From Euglena gracilis (taxonomy: Eukaryota > Euglenida > Euglenophyceae > Euglenales): 64,000 nucleotides of DNA. The position numbers and the translations under genes are program-made. A model generated the notes under the pieces. The model was not told the DNA's origin and did no database searches. It was given only the letters and a program-made list of their open reading frames with translations. How positions within the stretch are numbered: the stretch's first letter is position 1; each line of letters begins with the position of its first letter. Positions 32,401-45,676 of the stretch are shown piece by piece. The DNA is taken from positions 39,827,816 through 39,891,815 of the forward strand of contig CP154954.1 of the NCBI GenBank assembly GCA_039621445.1, in the 5' to 3' direction.

Positions 32401-34727
32401 CAAGGGATTTTGTTATTTTGGGGCCCTCGAACAGTTCGGCAACCAAAGGGATTTGCCCCCCAAAACGGGTGGGTAACACAAGGGATTTTGTTGTTTTGGG
32501 GCCCTCGAACAGTTGGGCAACAAAAGGGATTTGCCCCCCAAAACGGGTGGGTAACACAAGGGATTTTGTTATTTTGGGGCCCTCGAAGAGTTAGGCAACA
32601 AAAGGGATTTGCCCCCCAAAACGGGTGGGTAACACAAGGGATTTTGTTGTTTTGGGGCCCTCGAACAGTTGGGCAACAAAAGGGATTTGCCCCCCAAAAC
32701 GAATGGGTAACACAAGGGATTTTGTTGTTTTGGGGCCCTCGAACAGTTCGGCAACCAAAGGGATTTGCCCCCCAAAACGGGTGGGTAACACAAGGGATTT
32801 TGTTATTTTGGGGCCCTCGAACAGTTGGGCAACAAAAGGGATTTGCCCCCCAAAACGAATGGGTAACACAAGGGATTTTGTTATTTTGGGGCCCTCGAAC
32901 AGTTGGGCAACAAAAGGGATTTGCCCCCCAAAACGGGTGGGTAACACAAGGGATTTTGTTGTTTTGGGGCCCTCGAACAGTTGGGCAGCAAAAGGGTTTT
33001 GCCCCCCCCCAAAACGGGTGGGTAACACAAGGGATTTTGTTGTTTTGGGGCCCTCGAACAGTTGGGCAACCAAAGGGATTTGCCCCCCAAAACGGGTGGG
33101 TAACACAAGGGATTTTGTTATTTTGGGGCCCTCGAACAGTTCGGCAACAAAAGGGATTTGCCCCCCAAAACGGGTGGGTAACACAAGGGATTTTGTTGTT
33201 TTGGGGCCCTCGAACAGTTGGGCAACCAAAGGGATTTGCCCCCCCCCCCCAAAACGGGTGGGTAACACAAGGGATTTTGTCATTTTGGGGCCCTCGAACC
33301 GTTCGCCAACCAAAGGGGTTTGTTCCCCAAAACGGGTGGGTAACACAAGGGATTTTGTTGTTTTGGGGCCCTCGAACAGTTCGGCAACCAAAGGGATTTG
33401 CCCCCCCAAAACGGGTGGGTAACACAAGGGATTTTGTTGTTTTGGGGCCCTCGAACAGTTGGGCAACCAAAGGGATTTGCCCCCCAAAACGGGTGGGTAA
33501 CACAAGGGATTTTGTTGTTTTGGGGCCCTCGAACAGTTCGGCAACCAAAGGGATTTGCCCCCCCAAAACGGGTGGGTAACACAAGGGATTTTGTTATTTT
33601 GGGGCCCTCGAACAGTTTGGCAACCAAAGGGATTTGCCCCCCCAAAACGGGTGGGTAACACAAGGGATTTTGTTATTTTGGGGCCCTCGAACAGTTCGGT
33701 AACAAAAGGGTTTTGCCCCCACCCCAAAACGGGTGGGTAACACAAGGGATTTTGTTGTTTTGGGGCCCTCGAACAGTTGGGCAACAAAAGGGATTTGCCC
33801 CCAAAACGGATGGGTAACACAAGGGATTTTGTTATCTTGGGGCCCTCGAACAGTTGGGCAACAAAAGGGATTTGCCCCCAAAACGGGTGGGTAACACAAG
33901 GGATTTTGTTATTTTGGGGCCCTCGAACAGTTGGGCAACAAAACGGATTTGCCCCCCAAAGCGGGTGGGTAACACAAGGGATTTTGTCATTTTGGGGCCC
34001 TCGAACAGTTTGGCAACCAAAGGGATTTGCCCCCCAAAACGGGTGGGTAACACAAGGGATTTTGTTATTTTGGGGCCCTCGAACAGTTCGGTAACAAAAG
34101 GGTTTTGCCCCCCCAAAACGGGTGGGTAACACAAGGGATTTTGTTGTTTTGGGGCCCTCGAACAGTTGGGCAACAAAAGGGATTTGCCCCCCCAAAACGG
34201 GTGGGTAACACAAGGGATTTTGTTATTTTGGGGCCCTCGAACAGTTCGGCAACAAAACGGATTTGCCCCCCAAAACGGGTGGGTAACACAAGGGATTTTG
34301 TCATTTTGGGGCCCTCGAACCGTTCGCCAACCAAAGGGGTTTGTCCCCCAAAACGGGTGGGTAACACAAGGGATTTTGTTGATTTGGGGCCCTCGAACAG
34401 TTCGGCAACCAAAGGGATTTGCCCCCCAAAACGGGTGGGTAACACAAGGGATTTTGTTGTTTTGGGGCCCTCGAACAGTTCGGCAACCAAAGGGATTTGC
34501 CCCCCCCCCCAAAACGGGTGGGTAACACAAGGGATTTTGTTATTTTGGGGCCCTCGAACAGTTGGGCAACAAAAGGGATTTGCCCCCCCAAAACGAATGG
34601 GTAACACAAGGGATTTTGTTATTTTGGGGCCCTCGAACAGTTCGGCAACAAAAGGGATTTGCCCCCCCCCCCCAAAACGGGTGGGTAACACAAGGGATTT
34701 TGTTGTTTTGGGGCCCAACCGTTGGCA

Positions 34728-34728
<1 letters not shown>

Positions 34729-34760
<32 letters not shown>

Positions 34761-34772
34761 AAAAAAAAAACA
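34729..34772. repeat. Poly(A) interruption 2 in the satellite
   Basis: About 30 A, C, 10 A, then CATGGATTTG. The preceding monomer is also shortened (GGGGCCCAACCGTTGGCAC, lacking TCG). The expansion is at the same CAA(A)n-GGATTT position as interruption 1. Confidence 0.9.
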
Positions 34773-37700
34773 TGGATTTGCCCCCCAAAACGGGTGGGTA
34801 ACACAAGGGATTTTGTTATTTTGGGGCCCTCGAACAGTTGGGCAACAAAAGGGATTTGCCCCCCCCAAAACGGGTGGGTAACACAAGGGATTTTGTTGTT
34901 TTGGGGCCCTCGAACAGTTGGGCAACCAAAGGGATTTGCCCCCCCCCCCAAAACGGGTGGGTAACACAAGGGATTTTGTCATTTTGGGGCCCTCGAACCG
35001 TTCGCCAACCAAAGGGGTTTGTTCCCCAAAACGGGTGGGTAACACAAGGGATTTTGTTGTTTTGGGGCCCTCGAACAGTTCGGCAACCAAAGGGATTTGC
35101 CCCCCCAAAACGGGTGGGTAACACAAGGGATTTTGTTGTTTTGGGGCCCTCGAACAGTTGGGCAACCAAAGGGATTTGCCCCCCAAAACGGGTGGGTAAC
35201 ACAAGGGATTTTGTTGTTTTGGGGCCCTCGAACAGTTCGGCAACCAAAGGGATTTGCCCCCCAAAACGGGTGGGTAACACAAGGGATTTTGTTATTTTGG
35301 GGCCCTCGAACAGTTCGGCAACCAAAGGGATTTGCCCCCCAAAACGGGTGGGTAACACAAGGGATTTTGTTATTTTGGGGCCCTCGAACAGTTCGGTAAC
35401 AAAAGGGTTTTGCCCCCACCCCAAAACGGGTGGGTAACACAAGGGATTTTGTTGTTTTGGGGCCCTCGAACAGTTGGGCAACAAAAGGGATTTGCCCCCC
35501 CAAAACGGATGGGTAACACAAGGGATTTTGTTATTTTGGGGCCCTCGAACAGTTCGGCAACAAAAGGGATTTGCCCCCCAAAACGGGTGGGTAACACAAG
35601 GGATTTTGTTATTTTGGGGCCCTCGAACAGTTCGGCAACCAAAGGGATTTGCCCCCCAAAACGGGTGGGTAACACAAGGGATTTTGTTGTTTTGGGGCCC
35701 TCGAACAGTTGGGCAACAAAAGGGATTTGCCCCCCCCAAAACGGGTGGGTAACACAAGGGATTTTGTTATTTTGGGGCCCTCGAACAGTTGGGCAACAAA
35801 AGGGATTTGCCCCCCCAAAACGGGTGGGTAACACAAGGGATTTTGTTATTTTGGGGCCCTCGAACAGTTCGGCAACCAAAGGGATTTGCCCCCCAAAACG
35901 GGTGGGTAACACAAGGGATTTTGTTGTTTTGGGGCCCTCGAACAGTTCGGCAGCAAAAGGGATTTGCCCCCCAAAACGGGTGGGTAACACAAGGGATTTT
36001 GTTGTTTTGGGGCCCTCGAACAGTTGGGCAACAAAACGGATTTGCCCCCCCCCCCAAAGCGGGTGGGTAACACAAGGGATTTTGTCGTTTTGGGGCCCTC
36101 GAACAGTTGGGCACCAAAACGGATTTGCCCCCCAAAGCGGGTGGGTAACACAAGGGATTTTGTTGATTTGGGGCCCTCGAACAGTTCGCCAACCAAAGGG
36201 ATTTGCCCCCCAAAACGGGTGGGTAACACAAGGGATTTTGTTATTTTGGGGCCCTCGAACAGTTGGGCAACAAAACGGATTTGCCCCCCAAAACGAATGG
36301 GTAACACAAGGGATTTTGTTGTTTTGGGGCCCTCGAACAGTTGGGCAACAAAACGGATTTGCCCCCCCAAAACGGGTGGGTAACACAAGGGATTTTGTTA
36401 TTTTGGGGCCCTCGAACAGTTGGGCAACAAAAGGGATTTGCCCCCCCAAAACGGGTGGGTAACACAAGGGATTCTGTTGTTTTGGGGCCCTCGAACAGTT
36501 GGGCAGCAAAAGGGATTTGCCCCCCCAAAACGGGTGGGTAACACAAGGGATTTTGTTATTTTGGGGCCCTCGAACAGTTGGGCAACAAAAGGGATTTGCC
36601 CCCCAAAACGGGTGGGTAACACAAGGGATTTTGTTGTTTTGGGGCCCTCGAACAGTTCGGCAACAAAAAGGAAGGGGTTGCCCCCCAAAACGGGTGGGTA
36701 ACACAAGGGATTTTGTTGTTTTGGGGCCCTCGAACAGTTGGGCAACAAAACGGATTTGCCCCAAAAAACGGGTGGGTAAAACAAGGGATTTGTCCCCCAA
36801 AACGGATGGGTAACACAAGGGATCTTGTTATTTTGGGGCCCTCGAACAGTTCGGCAACCAAAGGGATTTGCCCCCCAAAACGGGTGGGTAACACAAGGGA
36901 TTTTGTTATTTTGGGGCCCTCGAACAGTTCGGCAACCAAAGGGATTTGCCCCCCCAAAACGGGTGGGTAACACAAGGGATTTTGTTGCTTTGGGGCCCTC
37001 GAACAGTTGGGCAACAAAAGGGATTTGCCCCCCCCAAAACGGGTGGGTAACACAAGGGATTTTGTTATTTTGGGGCCCTCGAACAGTTCGGCAACAAAAG
37101 GGATTTGCCCCCCAAAACGGGTGGGTAACACAAGGGATTTTGTTGTTTTGGGGCCCTCGAACAGTTGGGCAACAAAAGGGATTTGCCCCCCCAAAACGGG
37201 TGGGTAACACAAGGGATTTTGTTGTTTTGGGGCCCTCGAACCGTTGGGCAACAAAAGGGATTTGCCCCCCAAAACGGGTGGGTAACACAAGGGATTTTGT
37301 TATTTTGGGGCCCTCGAACAGTTGGGCAACCAAAGGGATTTGCCCCCCAAAACGGGTGGGTAACACAAGGGATTTTGTTATTTTGGGGCCCTCGAACCGT
37401 TCGCCAACCAAAGGGATTTGCCCCCCAAAACGGGTGGGTAACACAAGGGATTTTGTTGTTTTGGGGCCCTCGAACAGTTCGGCAACCAAAGGGATTTGCC
37501 CCCCAAAACGGGTGGGTAACACAAGGGATTTTGTTGTTTTGGGGCCCTCGAACCGTTTGGCAACCAAAGGGATTTGCCCCCCAAAACGGGTGGGTAACAC
37601 AAGGGATTTTGTTGTTTTGGGGCCCTCGAACAGTTCGGCAACCAAAGGGATTTGCCCCCCAAAACGGGTGGGTAACACAAGGGATTTTGTTATTTTGGGG

Positions 37701-39054
37701 CCCTCGAACAGTTTGGCAACCAAAGGGATTTGCCCCCCCAAAACGGGTGTGTAACACAAGGGATTTTGTTATTTTGGGGCCCTCGAACAGTTCGGCAACA
37801 AAAGGGATTTGCCCCCCCCCAAAACGGGTGGGTAACACAAGGGATTTTGTTGTTTTGGGGCCCTCGAACAGTTGGGCAACAAAAGGGATTTGCCCCCAAA
37901 ACGGATGGGTAACACAAGGGATTTTGTTGTTTTGGGGCCCTCGAACAGTTGGGCAACAAAAGGGATTTGCCCCCCAAAACGGGTGGGTAACACAAGGGAT
38001 TTTGTTATTTTGGGGCCCTCGAACAGTTCGGCAACCAAAGGGATTTGCCCCCCAAAACGGGTGGGTAACACAAGGGATTTTGTTGTTTTGGGGCCCTCGA
38101 ACAGTTGGGCAACAAAAGGGATTTGCCCCCCAAAACGGGTGGGTAACACAAGGGATTTTGTTATTTTGGGGCCCTCGAACAGTTGGGCAACAAAAGGGAT
38201 TTGCCCCCCAAAACGGGTGGGTAACACAAGGGATTTTGTTGTTTTGGGGCCCTCGAACCGTTGGCAGCAAAAGGGATTTGCCCCCCAAAACGGGTGGGTA
38301 ACACAAGGGATTTTGTTGTTTTGGGGCCCTCGAACAGTTGGGCAACAAAAGGGTTTCCCCCCCCCCCAAAACGGGTGGGTAACACAAGGGATTTTGTTGT
38401 TTTGGGGCCCTCGAACAGTTGGGCAACAAAACGGATTTGCCCCCCAAAGCGGGTGGGTAACACAAGGGATTTTGTCATTTTGGGGCCCTCGAACAGTTGG
38501 GCAACAAAACGGATTTGCCCCCCAAAACGGGTGGGTAACACAAGGGATTTTGTTGATTTGGGGCCCTCGAACAGTTCGGCAACCAAAGGGATTTGCCCCC
38601 CCCCCCAAAACGGGTGGGTAACACAAGGGATTTTGTTGTTTTGGGGCCCTCGAACCGTTGGGCAACAAAAGGGATTTGCCCCCCAAAACGGGTGGGTAAC
38701 ACAAGGGATTTGGTGTTTTGGGGGCCCTCGAACAGTTGGGCAACAAAAGGGATTTGCCCCCCAAAACGGGTGGGTAACACAAGGGATTTTGTTATTTTGG
38801 GGCCCTCGAACCGTTGGGCAACAAAAGGGATTTGCCCCCCCAAAACGGGTGGGTAACACAAGGGATTCTGTTGCTTTGGGGCCCTCGAACAGTTGGGCAG
38901 CAAAAGGGATTTGCCCCCCAAAACGGGTGGGTAACACAAGGGATTTTGTTATTTTGGGGCCCTCGAACAGTTGGGCAACAAAAGGGATTTGCCCCCCCAA
39001 AACGGGTGGGTAACACAAGGGATTCTGTTGTTTTGGGGCCCTCAAACAGTTCGG

Positions 39055-39057
<3 letters not shown>

Positions 39058-39105
<48 letters not shown>

Positions 39106-39114
39106 CTCGCCCCC

Positions 39115-39149
<35 letters not shown>

Positions 39150-39180
39150 ACCCCCCTCCTCGGTGTTAAAAAACAAAAAG
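39058..39180. repeat. Poly(A)/poly(C) interruption 3 in the satellite
   Basis: About 44 A followed by CCCTCGCCCCCA, about 35 C with rare A, CCTCCTCGGTGTTAAAAAAC and AAAAAGATTTTGCC. Again located between the CAGCAAAA and GATTTTG parts of a monomer, the longest of the three. Confidence 0.9.
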
Positions 39181-42100
39181 ATTTTGCCCCCCAAAACGGG
39201 TGGGTAACACAAGGGATTTTGTTGTTTTGGGGCCCTCGAACAGTTCGGCAACAAAACGGATTTGCCCCCCAAAACGGGTGGGTAACACAAGGGATTTTGT
39301 TGTTTTGGGGCCCTCGAACAGTTGGGCAACAAAACGGATTTGCCCCAAAAAACGGGTGGGTAAAACAAGGGATTTGTCCCCCAAAACGGGTGGGTAACAC
39401 AAGGGATTTTGTTATTTTGGGGCCCTCGAACAGTTCGGCAACCAAAGGGATTTGCCCCCCAAAACGGGTGGGTAACACAAGGGATTTTGTTATTTTGGGG
39501 CCCTCGAACAGTTCGGCAACCAAAGGGATTTGCCCCCCAAAACGGGTGGGTAACACAAGGGATTTTGTTGATTTGGGGCCCTCGAACAGTTCGGCAACCA
39601 AAGGGATTTGCCCCCCAAAACGGGTGGGTAACACAAGGGATTTTGTTGTTTTGGGGCCCTCGAACAGTTGGGCAACAAAACGGATTTGCCCCCCAAAACG
39701 GGTGGGTAACACAAGGGATTTTGTCATTTTGGGGCCCTCGAACAGTTCGGCAACCAAAGGGATTTGCCCCCCAAAACGGGTGGGTAACACAAGGGATTTT
39801 GTTGATTTGGGGCCCTCGAACAGTTCGGCAACCAAAGGGATTTGCCCCCCCAAAACGGGTGGGTAACACAAGGGATTTTGTTGATTTGGTGCCCTCGAAC
39901 AGTTCGGCAACCAAAGGGATTTGCCCCCCAAAACGGGTGGGTAACACAAGGGATTTTGTTGTTTTGGGGCCCTCGAACAGTTGGGCAACAAAACGGATTT
40001 GCCCCCCCAAAACGGGTGGGTAACACAAGGGATTTTGTCATTTTGGGGCCCTCGAACAGTTGGGCAACAAAACGGATTTGCCCCCCCAAAACGGGTGGGT
40101 AACACAAGGGATTTTGTTGATTTGGGGCCCTCGAACAGTTGGGCACCAAAACGGATTTGCCCCCCCAAAACGGGTGGGTAACACAAGGGATTTTGTTATT
40201 TTGGGGCCCTCGAACAGTTGGGCACCAAAACGGATTTGCCCCCCCCAAAACGGGTGGGTAACACAAGGGATTTTGTTGTTTTGGGGCCCTCGAACAGTTG
40301 GGCAACCAAAGGGATTTGCCCCCCCAAAACGGGTGGGTAACACAAGGGATTTTGTTATTTTGGGGCCCTCGAACAGTTCGGCAACCAAAGGGATTTGCCC
40401 CCCCAAAACGGGTGGGTAACACAAGGGATTTTGTTGATTTGGGGCCCTCGAACAGTTGAGCAACAAAACGGATTTGCCCCCCCAAAACGGGTGGGTAACA
40501 CAAGGGATTTTGTTGATTTGGGGCCCTCGAACAGTTCGGCAACCAAAGGGATTTGCCCCCCAAAACGGGTGGGTAACACAAGGGATTTTGTTGTTTTGGG
40601 GCCCTCGAACAGTTGGGCAACAAAACGGATTTGCCCCCCCCAAAACGGGTGGGTAACACAAGGGATTTTGTTGATTTGGGGCCCTCGAACAGTTCGGCAA
40701 CCAAAGGGATTTGCCCCCCCAAAACGGGTGGGTAACACAAGGGATTTTGTTATTTTGGGGCCCTCGAACAGTTTGGCAACCAAACGGATTTGCCCCCCCA
40801 AAACGGGTGGGTAACACAAGGGATTTTGTTGTTTTGGGGCCCTCGAACAGTTCGGCAACCAAAGGGATTTGCCCCCCAAAACGGGTGGGTAACACAAGGG
40901 ATTTTGTTGTTTTGGGGCCTTCGAACAGTTGGGCAACAAAACGGATTTGCCCCCCAAAACGAATGGGTAACACAAGGGATTTTGTTGTTTTGGGGCCCTC
41001 GAACAGTTCGGCAACCAAAGGGATTTGCCCCCCCCCAAAACGGGTGGGTAACACAAGGGATTTTGTTATTTTGGGGCCCTCGAACAGTTGGGCAACAAAA
41101 CGGATTTGCCCCCCAAAACGAATGGGTAACACAAGGGATTTTGTTGTTTTGGGGCCCTCGAACCGTTGGGCAACAAAAGGGATTTGCCCCCCCCAAAACG
41201 GGTGGGTAACACAAGGGATTTTGTTGTTTTGGGGCCCTCGAACAGTTGGGCAACAAAACGGATTTGCCCCAAAAAACGGGTGGGTAAAACAAGGGATTTG
41301 TCCCCCAAAACGGATGGGTAACACAAGGGATCTTGTTATTTTGGGGCCCTCGAACAGTTCGGCAACCAAAGGGATTTGCCCCCCCAAAACGGGTGGGTAA
41401 CACAAGGGATTTTGTTGATTTGGGGCCCTCGAACAGTTCGGCAACCAAAGGGATTTGCCCCCCAAAACGGGTGGGTAACACAAGGGATTTTGTTGATTTG
41501 GGGCCCTCGAACAGTTCGGCAACCAAAGGGATTTGCCCCCCCAAAACGGGTGGGTAACACAAGGGATTTTGTTGATTTGGGGCCCTCGAACAGTTGAGCA
41601 ACAAAACGGATTTGCCCCCCAAAACGGGTGGGTAACACAAGGGATTTTGTTATTTTGGGGCCCTCGAAGAGTTGGGCAACAAAAGGGATTTGCCCCCCAA
41701 AACGAATGGGTAACACAAGGGATTTTGTTGTTTTGGGGCCCTCGAACAGTTGGGCAACAAAAGGGTTTTGCCCCCCCCCCCAAAACGGGTGGGTAACACA
41801 AGGGATTTTGTTATTTTGGGGCCCTCGAACAGTTCGGCAACAAAAGGGATTTGCCCCCCAAAACGGGTGGGTAACACAAGGGATTTTTTTATTTTGGGGC
41901 CCTCGAACCATTGGGCAACAAAAGGGATCTACCCCCAAAAAGGGTGGGTAACACAAGGGATTTTGTTGTTTTGGGGCCCTCGAACAGTTCGGCAAAAAAA
42001 CGGATTTGCCCCCCCGAAACGGGTGGGTAACACAAGGGATTTTGTTATTTTGGGGCCCTCGAACCGTTGACCAACAAAAGGGATTTGCCCCCCAAAACGG

Positions 42101-42678
42101 GTGGGTAACACAAGGGATTTTGTTGTTTTGGGGCCCTCGAACAGTTGGGCAACCAAAGGGATTTGCCCCCCAAAACGGGTGGGTAACACAAGGGATTTTG
42201 TTGTTTTGGGGCCCTCGAACAGTTGGGCAACAAAAAGGATTTGCCCCAAAAAACGGGTGGGTAAAACAAGGGATTTGCCCCCCAAAACGGGTGGGTAACA
42301 CAAGGGATTTTGTTATTTTGGGGCCCTCGAACAGTTCGGCAACCAAAGGGATTTGCCCCCCAAAACGAATGGGTAACACAAGGGATTTTGTTATTTTGGG
42401 GCCCTCGAACAGTTCGGCAACCAAAGGGATCTGCCTCGCAAAACGGATGGGTAACACAAGGGATTTTGTTATTTTGGGGCCCTCGAACAGTTCGGCAACC
42501 AAAGGGATTTGCCCCCCAAAACAGGTGGGTAACACAAGGGATTTTGTTGTTTTGGGGCTCTCGAACAGTTGGGCAACAAAAGGGATTTGCCCCCCAAAAC
42601 GGGTGGGTAACACAAGGGATTTTGTTATTTTGGGGCCCTCGAACAGTTCGGCAACCAAAGGGATTTGCCCCCCAAAAC

Positions 42679-43370
42679 AGGAGACTGTTCAGTTCAATAA
42701 AACGTTTGAACCATCTGATTGAAGTAGAAAAAAGAAACCAGAATGAGTGTCAAACTGCCCCCCCCCCTCCCCCGCAGGGGGGGGTGGCAATTTGACACTT
42801 GGGTACACTTTGCGCAACAGTTTTTTTTGGCAAGCCCGGAAAAGCGGCTGTGGAATGCACGACCCTGACTCCAACCCCAACCCTAACCCAGCCCTGACAG
42901 CAAGGGGCTGCAGGGACCGAAAAGTGAGAGGAAAAAATGGAACCGCAAAAAATGATGGTAAAAGTGTACTCAAATGTCAAACTGCTACCCCCCCCCTCTG
43001 CTGGCAGAGGGGGGGTGGCAGTTTGACACTTATGCCATATGAAGCACACCATATCAGATCATGTCAACCTCGTCCTCAACCTCCACGGGTGGACCATATA
43101 TATCCTCCTCACTGAATAGAACCGGGGGAACGAACGAGCAACATGCAACGCAACTGAGAAAAGCCCGGGGGCGGACGGGTTGCGTGTCACCAACCGCAGT
43201 CAAAGACAGGGCATTTCGCTGTTGGGGTCAACAGAAACAGATCATCAACATTGCGCAAACCATTCACAATGTCTGAGGTTGCATCAAGTAGCACTTGTCC
43301 TTCTCCTCCCCAGTGGTGTCTCCCGCCAATTCCCCCCGCCAAACTTGCATAAAAAATGCCCTGGTGAGGA
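42679..43370. mobile_element. Insertion in the satellite containing a double-hairpin foldback element
   Basis: Satellite phase is kept across this segment: it stops after CCCCCCAAAAC and resumes at GGATGGGTAACAC, so about 690 bp was inserted cleanly. Within it, 42746-42799 and 42973-43030 are each hairpins (AGTGTCAAACTGCC with GGCAATTTGACACT; C-rich inner arms). They are also inverted copies of each other, extended by AAAGTGTAC(C/T)CAA sequences facing inward. No ORF in the remainder (43031-43370) is convincing. Confidence 0.6.
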
Positions 43371-44624
43371 TGGGTAACACAAGGGATTTTGTTATTTTGG
43401 GGCCCTCGAACAGTTGGGCAACAAAACGGATTTGCCCCCCCCCAAAATGGGTGGGTAACACAAGGGATTTTGTTATTTTGGGGCCCTCGGACAGTTCGGC
43501 AACAAAACGGATTTGCCCCGCCCCCCCAAAATGGGTGGGTAACACAAGGGATTTTGTTATTTTGGGGCCCTCGAACAGTTCGGTACCCAAAGGGTTTTGC
43601 CCCCCCCCCCAAAACGGGTGGGTAACACAAGGGATTTTGTTCTTTTGGGGCCCTCGAACAGTTGGGCAACCAAAGGGATTTGCCCCCCCAAAACGGGTGG
43701 GTAACACAAGGGATTTTGTTATTTTGGGGCCCTCGAACAGTTCGGCAACCAAAGGGATTTGCCCCCCAAAACGGATGGGTAACACAAGGGATTTTGTTGT
43801 TTTGGGGCCCTTGAACAGTTCGGCAACCAAAGGGATTTGCCCCCCCCCAAAACGAATGGGTAACACAAGGGATTTTGTTATTTTGGGGCCCTCGAACAGT
43901 TCGGCAACCAAAGGGATTTGCCCCCCCCCCAAACGGGTGGGTAACACAAGGGATTTTGTTGTTTTGGGGCCCTCGAACAGTTCGGCAACAAAAGGGATTT
44001 GCCCCCCAAAACGAATGGGTAACACAAGGGATTTTGTTGTTTTGGGGCCCTCGAACAGTTCGGCAACCAAAGGGATTTGCCCCCCCCCCCAAAACGGGTG
44101 GGTAACACAAGGGATTTTGTCATTTTTGGGCCCTCGAACAGTTGGGCAACAAAAGGGATTTGCCCCCCCAAAACGGGTTGGTAACACAAGGGATTTTGTT
44201 GTTTTGGGGCCCTCGAACAGTTGGGCAACAAAACGGATTTGCCCCCCAAAACGAATGGGTAACACAAGGGATTTTGTTGTTTTGGGGCCCTCGAACAGTT
44301 CGGCAACCAAAGGGGTTTGCCCCCCAAAACGGGTGGGTAACACAAGGGATTTTGTTGTTTTGGGGCCCTCAAACAGTTCGGCAACCAAAGGGATTTGCCC
44401 CCCAAAACGGGTGGGTAACACAAGGGATTTTGTTATTTTGGGGCCCTCAAACCGTTCGCCAACCAAAGGGATTTGCCCCCCAAAACGGGTGGGCAACACA
44501 AGGGATATGCCCCCCAAAACGAATGGGTAACACAAGGGATCTTGTTATTTTGGGGCCCTCGAACAGTTCGGCAACCAAAGGGATTTGCCCCCCAAAACGG
44601 TTGGGGAACACAAGGGATTTTGTT
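43371..44624 (+). repeat. Megasatellite, second block
   Basis: About 16 monomers of the same 78-84 bp family, in the same orientation, ending inside a monomer after GGGATTTTGTT. Confidence 0.97.
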
Positions 44625-44694
44625 AAAACCTATTTTCTGGGCCCGACGCCTGTCTTGAAATTCTACTGACATTAACGGATTTCAGGCTGAAATT

Positions 44695-44815
44695 GTTTAT
44701 GTCGGTCGATTTCCATTCAGGCGCCCGTTTATGTCGGTCGATTTCCATTCAGGCGCCCGTTTATGTCAGTCGATTTCCATTCAGGCGCCCGTTTATGTCG
44801 GTCGATTTCCATTCC
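44695..44815 (+). repeat. 32-bp tandem repeat, cluster 1 (4 copies)
   Basis: Units begin GTTTATGTC(G/A)GTCGATTT and end TTCAGGCGCCC; near-perfect copies. Confidence 0.95.
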
Positions 44816-45291
44816 ATTGAAATCTGTTGCTGGTCAGATTGGGAATTTTTAGGGACTTTTTGGACATTTTGGATTTCCCTTTTTTTCGACATTTTTGGTC
44901 CTATGGGGTTGTGGAGGAGCTATGGATCAGACAAAAACCAAATTTTGTGGCCAGGTGATCACAGCTGGCTGAACTTTGGATGGAACAGACGGAAGGACGG
45001 TATTTAAGATTATTATTTTCTGGATCTTCAGAAAAAGCATTCGGCAAATTTGTCCTGAACCAGTTGTCATCACTGGTCATCTGAAAGAAAACCTTTCGGG
45101 TGAGGAGTGATTTGGCAATGTCAAACCTATTTTCTGGGCTTGACGCCTGTATTGCAATTATATTGACATCGTCGGATTTCGGGCCAAGGCTGTGTTCATA
45201 GCAACATGGCTTTGGTCAAAATCTGTCTTTCTAAAAAAAACGCAGTCTCTGGCCTGAGTCTGTGTTTCGAAACGCTCAGTCTGTTATTCGG

Positions 45292-45323
45292 CCTGAGTCT
45301 GCGTTTCGAAACGCAGACTCAGG
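45292..45323. repeat. 32-bp perfect palindrome
   Basis: Arms of 16 bp (CCTGAGTCTGCGTTTC) with no spacer, centred on TTCGAA. Half-copies (GCCTGAGTCTG(T/C)GTTTCG, GAGTCTGCGTTTAAG) flank it at 45252-45350. Confidence 0.9.
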
Positions 45324-45515
45324 TCAGAGTCTGCGTTTAAGACGCAGTTCTTGATATAGAGATTGAAAAAAGAAAAAAGCAGTCCGAAAAAAAAGGCAAA
45401 AGGTTGGTCGACATTAACGGGCTTCAGGCTGAAACTGACAATGTCCCGAAACCGAACAAAAAGGCATTCAAAAAAGGAAACAAAAGGTTGGTCGATTTCC
45501 AAGACATCGGAAACC

Positions 45516-45676
45516 GTTTATGTCAGTCGATTTCCAATCAGGCGCCCGTTTATGTCAGTCGATTTCCATTCAGGCGCCCGTTTATGTCGGTCGATTTCCA
45601 TTCAGGCGCCCGTTTATGTCGGTCGATTTCCATTCAGGCGCCGTTTATGTCAGTCGATTTCCATTCAGGCGCCCGT
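45516..45676 (+). repeat. 32-bp tandem repeat, cluster 2 (5 copies)
   Basis: Same unit as 44695-44815, the fourth copy lacking one C, so it is 31 bp. Confidence 0.95.

Larger units (their letters stand above)
21168..42678 (+). repeat. Megasatellite, 78-84 bp monomer, main block (about 270 copies)
   Basis: Head-to-tail monomers with landmarks GGGTAACACAAGGGATTTTG and TTTGGGGCCCTCGAACAGTT, ending in a C run followed by AAAAC. The basic length is 78 bp with six C; the C run varies from 4 to about 11 and accounts for most length change. Diagnostic variants mix: GTTGTTTT/GTTATTTT/GTTGATTT/GTCATTTT, and CAGTTCGGCAACCAAAGG/CAGTTGGGCAACAAAAGG/CCGTTCGCCAACCAAAGG. With six C the period is 26 codons, and five of six frames lack a stop, giving hundreds of spurious ORFs such as repeats of G-W-V-T-Q-G-I-L-L-F-W. 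First and last monomers are the most diverged. Confidence 0.98.

Noticed and set aside
21168-42678. CRISPR array
   Set aside because: Monomers are contiguous 78-84 bp units without conserved repeat/unique spacer alternation, and the context is eukaryotic.
42870-42900. Telomeric repeat remnant (CCAACCCTAACCC)
   Set aside because: Only two to three imperfect units, not enough to distinguish from chance.
21101-44669. Dozens of overlapping ORFs of 100-860 residues on both strands in the satellite
   Set aside because: They follow from the stop-poor 78-bp monomer, shift frame at each change in C-run length, mostly begin at non-ATG codons and exist on both strands at once. I list the repeat instead of genes.
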